From Myxococcota bacterium (lineage in GTDB: Bacteria > Myxococcota_A > Polyangia > Polyangiales > Polyangiaceae), in contig CAUJEM010000110.1 of assembly GCA_963169915.1 (NCBI GenBank), positions 1 through 64,000 on the forward strand: a stretch of DNA of 64,000 nt. Reading direction: 5' to 3'. Shown piece by piece: positions 27,106 to 35,500 of this stretch; the first letter of the stretch is position 1, and each line of letters begins with the position of its first letter. The position numbers and the translations under genes were made by a program. A model generated the notes under the pieces. That model searched no databases, was not told where the DNA came from, and saw nothing but the letters and a program-made list of their open reading frames with translations.

Positions 27106-27914
27106 GGGGATGGAAGCCGCGCGGGTGCCGAGCGGGCCGCCGCGAGGCGCTCCGAGGGCAACACGCTAGGGGTGAGCGGGAGCGCTGGGAGCCGCCCCCA
27201 CTGCTGCTCATGGCGCCGGAGGAGCTGCCAGCGCAAGTGAACCCCCGCGAGCTGGACGACGCACCAGGCAGGGACCAGACCGAGGCCACAGAGCGCGGCC
27301 CCCACGAGGAGCGCCGCGCCGCTCAGCGTGAAGTGAGCGAGGAGGGGCGCCCGCCGGAAGCTCGCGGTGAGCCGAGCGTCTTGCGGAGTGCTCGGGAGAC
27401 CGAGCTCGAGCTTGGCCATCGCGGCGGCCAGCCGCGGGGCCATGAAGAGCAGGAGCGCCAGCGTGAGGAGCAGGCCCACGCCCAGGGCGAGCAGCCCCGA
27501 AGTCCAGCCGGCGCGGAGCCACGTGCCCAGCGCGATGAGGCTCACCACGGTGCCGCTCACCCCGCCCACGAGCACGAGACCGAGCCGAGCGGCGTGGCTC
27601 AAGAGGTACGGCGCGACACCGGCACGCCAGTGCACGCCGTAGTCCGCCACGCGGAGCGGCACCAGCGGCTGCGGTGAGCGCTGCTCGAGCCGTCGGGCGA
27701 CCTCCACGAGCCACCCGCGATAGATGATGGAGCCCACGATGGGGACGCACACCAGCAGCCAGCCCGTACCCCAGCCCCGCCGTCGGGCGCGCGCCCCGAG
27801 CGCGAACCGAAAAGCGTCGAGCACGCTCAGCGGCTCGGGCTCTGCTGGCCCCGGCGCGAGCTCCCGTGGCGCCGCGCCGAGGGCGCGCGCGTCCTCCAGC
27901 GGCGGGCGCGTCAT
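27102..27914 (-). CDS. DUF4013-like multi-pass membrane protein
   Basis: A 270-residue protein with about four to six hydrophobic helices between residues 50 and 230. A segment around WGTGWLLVCVPIVGSIIYRGWLVEVARRLEQRSPQPLVPL resembles the DUF4013 pattern (a hydrophobic helix, then GY/GW-x2-E-x-ARR and a Pro-rich turn). The function of that family is not established. Overlaps of 4 nt with ggt downstream and with the glycosyltransferase upstream show one operon. The N-terminus is Pro/Ala/Glu-rich and probably cytoplasmic. Confidence 0.65.
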   Translation of the reverse strand: MTRPPLEDARALGAAPRELAPGPAEPEPLSVLDAFRFALGARARRRGWGTGWLLVCVPIVGSIIYRGWLVEVARRLEQRSPQPLVPLRVADYGVHWRAGVAPYLLSHAARLGLVLVGGVSGTVVSLIALGTWLRAGWTSGLLALGVGLLLTLALLLFMAPRLAAAMAKLELGLPSTPQDARLTASFRRAPLLAHFTLSGAALLVGAALCGLGLVPAWCVVQLAGVHLRWQLLRRHEQQWGRLPALPLTPSVLPSERLAAARSAPARLPSP

Positions 27915-28954
27915 CCGTGCACCTCGGAGGGAGGCCGTGACTCGAGGTGAGCCGAGGAGGTGAGGGCGAGGCAGCGGAGGAGCGTCTGGCGCAGCGTGAC
28001 GGGGTCCGCGCCGGAGCTCAGGAAGATCCCAGGATCTCGCCGCGCCCAGCGCGCGAGATCAGCCACGTCGGGGCTGACGACGGGGACCGCGAGCGCGCGC
28101 GCCTCGCGGACCACCGTCGGTGCGCCCTCGCGCAGGGACGCGCTGAGCAAGGCATCGGCGGCGGCCAGCCAGGTGAGGGCTTGCTCGCGGGGCCGGTGTC
28201 CGAGCCAGCGAACGTGCGGGTAGTGGGCCTCGAGCGCTGGGCGCTCCGGCCCGTCGCCCAAGACGACGTGCGTCACGCCGAGCCGCCGGGTCGCGGCCGC
28301 GGCGACGGCCACGCGCTTCGAGGGGATGAGGCGCGCCAAGCTCACGACGAGCCGCCCCTCCACCCCGAGGGCCTGGCGCGCGAGCGCGCGCGTCAGTGGG
28401 GGTACCTCGATGGGCGACGCCTCGACGCGGAGCGGGCCGGCGTGAAGTGGCGCGAGCCGCGCGCGGAGCTCGCTCGAGACGCAGCGTAGGGTGCAACCCC
28501 GCGCACGCAGCAGCAGCCGGCGCTGGAGCCAAGGTGGCCAGCGCAGGAGCAGCTCGGCGTCGGAGCCGTGCACGACCAGCTCACGCTCCTGGGCGTGCCC
28601 GGCGTCGATGAGCAAGAGCCCAGGGAGCAGCCAGTGGGCGATGAGCCGCTCGGGCCGCCAGCGCTCGAGCACGTGGCGCGCCGCCAACAGGAAGGCCGCG
28701 AGTCCGGGGGCGCGCCACGGTGCCTGACGAAGCCGTGCGAGGGCTCCACCGGCGCCGAAGACACCCCCGTGCGGTAGCTCCTGGAGCCGCTGGCTGAGCT
28801 GCGCTTCGAGCGGGCGTCCGCCCGCCATGGCTGGGGCGAGCACCAGCAGCTCGTGCTCGCGAGCGAGGTGCCGTGCCTCGCTGGCGACGAAGTGCCCGGC
28901 AGCGTCATCCGCTGCGCTCGGGAACGACGTCGTCACCAGCGCGACCCGGCTCAT
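27911..28954 (-). CDS. GT4-family glycosyltransferase
   Basis: A 347-residue GT-B fold retaining glycosyltransferase. The N-terminal acceptor domain opens MSRVALVTTSFPSAADDAAGHFV; the C-terminal nucleotide-sugar domain has VVSLARLIPSKRV, HVVLGDGPERPALE and REGAPTVVREARALAVPVV, the EGxPxxxxEA motif of GT4 enzymes. ATG at 28954 is preferred over an upstream in-frame start because it matches the family start and overlaps the DUF971 stop as ATGA. Donor and acceptor sugars cannot be predicted. Neighbouring membrane-protein and GGT genes do not define a polysaccharide locus. Confidence 0.85.
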   Translation of the reverse strand: MSRVALVTTSFPSAADDAAGHFVASEARHLAREHELLVLAPAMAGGRPLEAQLSQRLQELPHGGVFGAGGALARLRQAPWRAPGLAAFLLAARHVLERWRPERLIAHWLLPGLLLIDAGHAQERELVVHGSDAELLLRWPPWLQRRLLLRARGCTLRCVSSELRARLAPLHAGPLRVEASPIEVPPLTRALARQALGVEGRLVVSLARLIPSKRVAVAAAATRRLGVTHVVLGDGPERPALEAHYPHVRWLGHRPREQALTWLAAADALLSASLREGAPTVVREARALAVPVVSPDVADLARWARRDPGIFLSSGADPVTLRQTLLRCLALTSSAHLESRPPSEVHG

Positions 28955-29304
28955 AGCCGGGGTAGCGTACCCATTTCCTCGACGCCTTTGGCGCCTTGTG
29001 CCTCCAGGAGGCCGCCGAGGGCACGCAACCAGCGGAAGGAGTAGATGCCGGACGCATGTCCGTCGCTCCACTGGAAGGACAGGGCGTAGTTGCCCACCGC
29101 CTGAAGCTCCCGGATCTCGACGTGCCCGGGCTCGATGAAGCTGACCGCGCCCCCGTGCCCCTGGCAGGTGGCGCAGGGGCAGTAGCCCCGCAGGATCCGG
29201 TGAGGGAAGAGCGTCTTGTGGCCATCGGCCCAGGTGATCTCCAGCTCGGTGGCGCCGTGGGGGGCATGTAGGTGGCGGGGGCGGTGGTCTTGGGCGATCG
29301 GCAT
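28951..29304 (-). CDS. DUF971 (GBBH-like N-terminal domain) protein
   Basis: A 117-residue protein with the DUF971 / gamma-butyrobetaine-hydroxylase-like N-terminal domain. It shows LEITWADGHKTLFPHRILRGYCPCATC with the paired CPCATC cysteines that bind metal, and ALSFQWSDGHASGIYSFRWLRAL. Stand-alone members occur next to varied genes, some involved in Fe-S assembly; a specific role is not known. ATG at 29304 is the first good in-frame start that preserves the domain. It is the first gene of the minus-strand chain and is divergent from rpsU. Confidence 0.82.
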   Translation of the reverse strand: MPIAQDHRPRHLHAPHGATELEITWADGHKTLFPHRILRGYCPCATCQGHGGAVSFIEPGHVEIRELQAVGNYALSFQWSDGHASGIYSFRWLRALGGLLEAQGAKGVEEMGTLPRL

Positions 29305-29403
29305 GGCTCGGGGGGAGGGGTGAGGGAGCCCCGGTCCTGGGACTCGAGGGCTACTCTGGTGCGCGGGGGAGGTCGAGCGGCGCTGGCAGGGGGCCTTATC
29401 GGC

Positions 29404-29432
29404 TTGCAAAGAGGCTAGGGGTCTGTCATACC
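29404..29432 (+). promoter_or_regulatory. Weak candidate promoter for rpsU
   Basis: TTGCAA (29404-29409) and CATACC (29427-29432) are 17 nt apart. The -10 matches only 3 of 6 bases. The predicted start would leave almost no leader for a GTG start at 29443 but a 25-nt leader for GTG at 29464. Confidence 0.22.
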
Positions 29433-29442
29433 GCGGCTTCCC

Positions 29443-29670
29443 GTGACCACTATTTCTGAATCCGTGCAGTGTAAGCCGCTCGAAGTCCAGGTTGGCGACA
29501 AGGGCATCGAGCGGGCCATCAAGCACCTCAAGCGCAAGATGGCGGCCGAGGGCATTCTCCGAGAGCTCAAGCGGCGCCGCCACTACATGAAGCCGTCCGT
29601 CAAGAAGCGCAAGAAGCAGAGCGAGGCCGCTCGGCGTCGGCGCAAGCGCGTGCGTCCCGAGATCATTTAG
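29443..29670 (+). CDS. rpsU: Ribosomal protein bS21
   Basis: A 75-residue, very basic small-subunit protein that helps mRNA-16S base pairing at initiation. KGIERAIKHLKRKMAAEGILRELKRRRHYMKPSVKKRKK matches the bS21 core, followed by an Arg-rich tail. The start is uncertain: GTG 29443 gives MTTISESVQCKPLEVQVG, while GTG 29464 would begin at QCKPLEV, closer to typical S21 length. No clear Shine-Dalgarno is visible for either. In many bacteria rpsU heads the rpsU-dnaG-rpoD operon; here dnaG-rpoD lies about 17 kb away on the other strand. Confidence 0.9.
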   Translation: MTTISESVQCKPLEVQVGDKGIERAIKHLKRKMAAEGILRELKRRRHYMKPSVKKRKKQSEAARRRRKRVRPEII

Positions 29671-29822
29671 GGTTCAGCGGGCGTCCCTTCACGTCTCGCA
29701 CGCTCGAGCCGCGCCGTCGCCACCCGTGTGTCTGCAGGCTGTGGAGCGTCACGCGCTGCGAGGCACGGTAGGACGCGCTCAATTTGTCCGAAGGCGGGCC
29801 GTGCCTCTAAGGGGTAGGGGCC

Positions 29823-31286
29823 ATGGCTCGCGCGCCACACTCACCACCCGAGGCGAGCGCCGCTCCGCGAGGGCGGCGTGAGGGGCTCGGCGCAGGGGCG
29901 GCCCCTCGCTCCTCTGCGGTCAACCGTCGGGTCGAGCCTGCGGAGCGCGCACGTCGGCTCAGTGGAGCGGCTCAGGACGAGCCCACCGCGCTCGAGGTGA
30001 CGCTCCCTGCCGCGGAGCAGGCCGGCCCGCGAGGGCCGCTGATCCGCCTCCGCACGGTGCTGGCGCTGGCGCTGCTCGTGGGCTTGGCCTTCGCGGCGGC
30101 CCCGCGCGTCAAGGCAAGCTGGAAGCTTCACACCCTCGCGCCCACCTACGGCAACTACGCGCTCTGCATGGTCGGCCCCACGGGCCCACAGCTCTTCCGA
30201 GACGCATCTCCGGAGTATCGGGTGCTGCTCCGGCGGCGTCTGCTCGCGTCCGGGCCTACGGAGCGCCCCTTCGAGCGCTGCGCCAGCTTGGCGCGAGATC
30301 TTGGCGCGCCGGTGGAGGTGGAGCGCGCGCACCGCGCCGACGCCGCCAGCTTCATCGAGTACCAAGGCGCCGGCACGAATGCGGAGCTGTCGCTCGAGCG
30401 CATCAGGCTCAGCGTCAAGTCCTTGGCGGCGCTCCACGCCGCGGCGTGGCCGTTCACGGCGCGCGGCTGGGTGAGCCTCATGCAGCCGACCGTAGGGGCG
30501 TACGAGGCGGTTCATCCCGTGGCGCCGTCGCGGCCGCGCCTCGGCCAGGGGCTGCCGCACTGGCGTACGCAGTACCGGAGCGTGAGAAAGCTCCGGGGCG
30601 CGTGGGTGGCGGCCTTCGGGGCGGGCGCCAACCTGAGCGTCCACCGCAGCACCGACGAGGGGGTCACCTGGCGGGCCACCCCGAGCTCGGAGCTGGATGG
30701 GACGGGCCTTCAGGAGCGCTGCAGCGCGGGCTCGTCCACGAACAGCTTCGCGTTCGGGATGAGCGACGATGGCGCACACTGGGTGGTCAGCTCGCTCGGG
30801 CCGGAGGCGCCGCCGACCGTCGCGCCCGTCGGCGGCGCCGACGCACATTTTCTGGCCGCTGCCTGCGACCACCGCAGCCTCGTCGTGCTGCTCGCGCCGG
30901 CCGGAAAGCCTGCGCCGCCCCCGGAGCTGGCGCTGTGCGTCCACCACGGTGGCTGCGCCCCCATGCGCTTCCCGAGCTTCGGTGGGGCGCGTCCGCTCGG
31001 CACGGTGGACGTCGCGCGGATCGACGGCACCACCATCCTGTCCGTCGCGGCCGGAAAGGTCGTGCGAGTGAGCAGCTCACGGGACGACGGCAAGACCTGG
31101 GCGCCTTGGTCCGTCGCGTACGACGCCGGCGAGCCAGCCGCCGCCGCCGCCGCGACGCTCCCCGTGCCCTCGCGGCTGCTCGCGCTCGATGAGCGGGTGC
31201 TGCTCTACGCAGGGGCGCCGAACCCAGCGCAGCGTTACCCGGTGCTCGTCTCCGACGACCTCGGCGCTAGCTGGCGAACGCCTTAG
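29823..31286 (+). CDS. Membrane-anchored Asp-box (BNR) beta-propeller-like protein
   Basis: A 487-residue protein of unknown role. A cytoplasmic Ala/Arg-rich head of about 75 residues precedes one membrane helix (about 77-95). The outer part contains three Asp-box motifs of sialidase type: STDEGVTW from residue 276, SRDDGKTW from about 419, and SDDLGASW near the C-terminus. Asp-boxes mark beta-propeller folds such as sialidases and photosystem assembly factors, but catalytic sialidase residues cannot be identified, so enzyme activity is not claimed. It is followed 19 nt later by a thioesterase gene. GTG/ATG choices are clear: ATG 29823 follows a GGGTAGGGGCC purine-rich stretch. Confidence 0.6.
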   Translation: MARAPHSPPEASAAPRGRREGLGAGAAPRSSAVNRRVEPAERARRLSGAAQDEPTALEVTLPAAEQAGPRGPLIRLRTVLALALLVGLAFAAAPRVKASWKLHTLAPTYGNYALCMVGPTGPQLFRDASPEYRVLLRRRLLASGPTERPFERCASLARDLGAPVEVERAHRADAASFIEYQGAGTNAELSLERIRLSVKSLAALHAAAWPFTARGWVSLMQPTVGAYEAVHPVAPSRPRLGQGLPHWRTQYRSVRKLRGAWVAAFGAGANLSVHRSTDEGVTWRATPSSELDGTGLQERCSAGSSTNSFAFGMSDDGAHWVVSSLGPEAPPTVAPVGGADAHFLAAACDHRSLVVLLAPAGKPAPPPELALCVHHGGCAPMRFPSFGGARPLGTVDVARIDGTTILSVAAGKVVRVSSSRDDGKTWAPWSVAYDAGEPAAAAAATLPVPSRLLALDERVLLYAGAPNPAQRYPVLVSDDLGASWRTP

Positions 31287-31305
31287 CCGCTAGCGTCCCG
31301 CGTCC

Positions 31306-31734
31306 ATGTTCGTCTATCGGCGCCCCGTGCGCTTTCACGAGATCGACGCCGCGGGCTTCGTGTTCTTCCCGACGTTCCTCGTTTGGGCCCACGAGGCCAT
31401 GGAGCTGTGCTTCGCCCCGCTGGAGGGTGGCTACCGAGGGCTCATCGTGGAGCGCAAGGTCGGCCTGCCAGCGGTGCGCCTCGAGACGGAGTTCTTGTCA
31501 CCGCTACGGTACGGAGACGTCGCGCGGATCGAGCTCGCGGTGCGCCGCATCGGGACCCGCAGCCTCACGCTGGGCTACGCGTTCTTTCGCGGGGAGACCG
31601 CGCAGCTCACGGCGAGGCTCGAGCACACGGTCGTCACGACGGATCTGACGACCGCCAAGAGCTGCGACATGCCGGAGGACGTGCGTCACGTCGCGCAGCT
31701 CCACGTGGTGCGCTCCGCGCAGGAGCGCCGCTAG
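31306..31734 (+). CDS. 4HBT-type hotdog acyl-CoA thioesterase
   Basis: A 142-residue single hotdog-domain protein. VRFHEIDAAGFVFFPTFLVWAHEAME matches the 4-hydroxybenzoyl-CoA thioesterase / YbgC motif, in which the Asp of the HEIDAAG turn is catalytic, and the following helix is the hot-dog sausage. LETEFLSPLRYGDVARIELAV is the usual second strand pair. It probably hydrolyses an acyl-CoA or aryl-CoA; the substrate is unknown. Its end overlaps the convergent TPR gene by 4 nt. Confidence 0.85.
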   Translation: MFVYRRPVRFHEIDAAGFVFFPTFLVWAHEAMELCFAPLEGGYRGLIVERKVGLPAVRLETEFLSPLRYGDVARIELAVRRIGTRSLTLGYAFFRGETAQLTARLEHTVVTTDLTTAKSCDMPEDVRHVAQLHVVRSAQERR

Positions 31735-32516
31735 GGCGGGGTGGGCTGCTCCAGTGCCCCAGGCTCTTCACTGGTGCGCTGGGCGATGTGTGCGAGCGCT
31801 CGGCGCAGCTCCGGTCGTGACTGGCCCGCGGGCGGCGCCAGCACCGGATCCGCCTCGCCGACCAGCCACGCCAAGGCCCGCACCTGCAGCGCTGCGTGCC
31901 CGCGCTCCGACGCCGGGGCGATGACCCAGAGGCGCCGCCAGCACGCCAGCGCGGCCGGCCACTGGCGCTCTTGGGTATACCAGCCCGCGAGCTGCTCGAG
32001 CCAACGCGGATCGGTCGGTGCGCGCCCCATCGCCTCCCGGAGATCTTCCAGGGCGGGCTGGCGTCGCCCGAGGCGCCAGCGCAGCAGCGCACGACGGCCG
32101 AGCGCCTCGGCGGCGTGCGCTCGCTGCTGAGCCAGCAGGCCGTAGAGGCGCTCGGCCTCGGTGAGGTCGCCGCTCGCCTCACGCAGCGCCGCCAGCGCCA
32201 GCCAGGCCTCGGCGCGGGTGGGCTCGAGGGCGATGGCCTCCGTGTAGGCCCGTAGGGCGGCGCCAACGTCACCACGCGCGGCGTAGCGCGCGCCGCGCTC
32301 GATGAGGAGCTCGGCGCCCGTCGGGAGGCGACGCGCGGGAGGCGCGGCGCTGCTGCGTGGAGGAGGTGGAGATGCCGAAGCCTCCGGGCCGCGCGGGGGC
32401 TCGTCGAAGCGAGCGGTGGGGGTGGCGCTGGCGCTCCCTGCGCTGGACAGCAGCAGCGCGATGACGCTCAGGCCGGCCGCTCGCTCAGAGCCCAGCGCGG
32501 CGCCGCGCCTCCGCAT
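31731..32516 (-). CDS. Exported small TPR protein
   Basis: A 261-residue protein with an N-terminal hydrophobic segment (LSVIALLLSSAGSASA) that looks like a signal peptide, a Pro/Ser linker to about residue 68, and about four TPR units between residues 70 and 210 (for example GARYAARGDVGAALRAYTEAIALEPTRAEAWLALAALREASGDLTEAERLY). It should act as a periplasmic or lipid-side protein-interaction scaffold. The ATG at 32516 lies inside the 3' end of the giant TPR gene (32-nt overlap), so the two are likely cotranscribed. No specific family was recognised. Confidence 0.72.
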   Translation of the reverse strand: MRRRGAALGSERAAGLSVIALLLSSAGSASATPTARFDEPPRGPEASASPPPPRSSAAPPARRLPTGAELLIERGARYAARGDVGAALRAYTEAIALEPTRAEAWLALAALREASGDLTEAERLYGLLAQQRAHAAEALGRRALLRWRLGRRQPALEDLREAMGRAPTDPRWLEQLAGWYTQERQWPAALACWRRLWVIAPASERGHAALQVRALAWLVGEADPVLAPPAGQSRPELRRALAHIAQRTSEEPGALEQPTPP

Positions 32517-35500
32517 AGTCCTCGCTCACGCTGAAGATGGCGAGATCCCGCGCCTCGGGGTGTCGGCTCAGCCACTTGAGCCGCTCGGCGTCGTCCGGGG
32601 GTGGCCCGTCCTTCAAGCCGCTCGCGAGCGCGAGCCCCGCGAAGGCCGAGTCGAGCTCACCCATGGCGAGCAGCGCCGTGCGCCCGGCCCACTGATGGCT
32701 GGCCGTGGCGAGCTGGCTGGCGCGGTTACCGATGGTGCCGGTCAGCTCCAAGGCGAGCAGCGGGACGTCCCCTTGGTTCAGCGGCGCGAGCCACGGCAAT
32801 AGGCGCTGCTTCTCCTCGTCGATCTTTCGAGCGTCCACCCCTTGCGGCTGCCAGTTGGACGCGAACGTGCCCAGCCAAGCGGCGGTCAGCGGCGCAAGAT
32901 CGATGGGGGCGGTGCGGGCGAAGATGGCGGCCTTGCTCTGGAGCAGCTTGAACGCGCGGAGCATCAAGAAATACCGCGCAGGGTGGACCGGGGAGTCGAG
33001 GAGCGCCTTGCCGATGATGAGGCTCGGGGCCTCCCCGCCGACCGCGAGGATTGTGGGGCCGAGCGAGGGGGCGGTGAGGACCTGTATCCCCGATAGCCCG
33101 AAGGCAGGCGCGATCTGCTCGGCGAGCGTGGCGATGGCGGCGCGATCTTCAGGCAAGGGCGCCGCGCGCAGCGCCCGCAGGTCGACGGGGTGCGCCCGCT
33201 CGAGCGCGTCCCCGGTCCGCTGGAGCAGGGCGCGAAACGGCGCCGAGAAGGGCGGCGGCGCCAGCAGCTCGTCGAGGCTCGGCTGGACGGCGGCAAGCCC
33301 GGCCCCGGGCAGCTCCAGGATCTCTCCCGCCAGCGCGGCGATGGTGGCGCGCGCCACCTCCGCGGTGTCTTGGTGCCCGCGGAGCTCCGCCGCCGTGGCG
33401 ATGAGCTCGAAGAAGCTAGGATCGAAGCGGCCCGTGCTCAGCGCTCGGCGCGCGTCGTTGACGGCGCGGTCCAGCGTCATGTTGAGCGGCGCGGTCTCGT
33501 CACCGCGCTGGTAGTGCTCGGCGAGCGCGCGCAAGAGCCTGGCGTCCGCCGGCGCCTGCTTACGAGCGTCCACGAGCAAGCCCTCCGCGCGCCGTCGGTC
33601 TCCGACGACCTGGTCGAGCACCTGCGCGAGGCCGATGGTGTGCGTCGTCTTGTCCTCCGGGCCCTCCGCCTGCTCGAGCAGCTCCTGCGCGAGCGCCTCC
33701 GCTCGCGCAGCCTGCCCGAGGCGGCCATACACGGCGATGAGGCGCTGCCGCACGGCGACGTCGCCCGGTCGACGCTCCAGGACCTCGAGGTAGGCGCGCT
33801 CTGCCCGATCGGGTTGAGCGAGGGGGCCGTCATAGAGCGCGGCGAGGGACTCGTAGACCTGGAGCTGCCGGTCCCGCTGGGCGAGGTGTCGCGCTAGCCG
33901 CAGCAGCGCCCCTTCGGCTCCCGGCCAGTCTTCTTCGCTCATGCACAGATCGGCGAAGGCGGTGAGCGCCTCCACGTGGTCCGGCGAGCCGTCGAGGGCG
34001 GCGAGCAAGGCCGCGCGAGCCTCCGCACGCTCCCCCACCTCCGCGAGCGCTCGCCCGCGGAGCACCTCCAGCGACACTCGCTCCTCGGGATCAGTGGTGG
34101 CTGCGAGCCGGCGCTCCAGCAGCTCCGCGAGTGCGGCGCGGTCTCCCTCGGCCACGTAGAGATCGCGCAGGCGTGAGAAGGCCGCCGCGTCGGTGACGTC
34201 GAGCTCCAGCGCGCTCTCGAGCGCGCGACGCCCTCGCGCCGTATCGTGCGCCTCGTCCAGCCAGAGCAGCGCGGCGCCGAGCCACGCCGCGAAGCGGTGC
34301 GCCGGGACGGCGCTGACCTGGGCGGCACGCTCCAGCGCCTCGGCGGCCTCGGCCGGCTGCCCGAGCTTGCCCAGCAGCTCCGCGGAGGTGGTGAGGGCCA
34401 CGAGGTGCTCCGGCACGGACTCGAGCGCCTGCGCGAGGAGCGCGCGCGCTGGCTCGAGCTGCCCGGCGCGGGCCGCCGCCTCCCCGGCGCGGAGCGCGAG
34501 CGTCGCCCGATCGGAGGGATGCGGGCTGCGCTCGAGCAGCGTCTGCGACAGCGCCATGATCCGGAGGTCGTCGCCAGCGGCGCGCGCGTGCGCGAGCGCC
34601 CGCCGCAGGGCCCAGAGCCTCCCGGGCGCGAGACCGGCGGCGCGCTGACACAGCTCCTGGGTCTCCGCCCAGCCCCGGTGCAGGCTCTGCAGGCGCAGCG
34701 CGAGCCACGCGTGCGCGGTCGCCTCGCCGGCGTCCGGGAGCTCCATGAGGTGCAGCGCGAGCGCCTCGAGCTGATCTTGGTGATCCAGGCTGATCGACTC
34801 GTGCTCGAGCCTGCGGGCCGCGGGCAGGTACTTCGGATCTTGCTCGAGGATGGCAGTGTACCAGAGGCGCGCGCTGGCGGCGTCCCCGCGCGCCTCGTCG
34901 AGCTCCGCGAGCTGCTCGTAGAGCTCACGCTGGGCCACCACGTCGGTCAGGGCGCGCGCCTCTGCCAAGAGGCGCTCGGCGAGCAGTGGCGCGGCGTCCG
35001 AGGCGAGCGCGGCGCGGTCGGCGATGAGCCGCGCCAGGGGACTGCCCTCACGCGCTGCCAGCTCGGCAGCTCGGGAGGCGGCGCTCGCGTCCCCGGCCCG
35101 TTGGTAGTCGAGGGCCGCGGTGAGCGCGAGCTGGGCGCGCTCCTCGGGTGTGGCCACCGCTTGCGCGAGCCGCTCGCGGAAGCTGGCCCGCTCCGCTGCG
35201 CTGAACGCCCCCATCCGCTCCGCGAGCTCACGGAGCGCCACGCTGGTAGGCTGGGCCTCGCAGGCCTCCATCAAGAGCTCCTGGGCCCTCGCTGGCGCCG
35301 AGTCCGCGAGCAGCCAGGCCAAGCGCACGCCGTCGAGCGCGCGCTCGAGCGCGTCTTCGCTCGTGGCGCGGCGCTGCTCGAGGACGTCGATGAGGCTGGC
35401 GACGTCGCCGCGCCGACGCGCCGCGAGCTCGGACAGCGACCAGGCGAGCGGCAGGCTCGGGTCCGCCGCGAGCGCCTGCTCGGTGAGCTCTCGAGCCGCG

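Noticed and set aside
29671-29822. Possible tRNA or small RNA downstream of rpsU
   Set aside because: No cloverleaf, T-loop consensus or strong terminator hairpin was found in the 152-nt gap.
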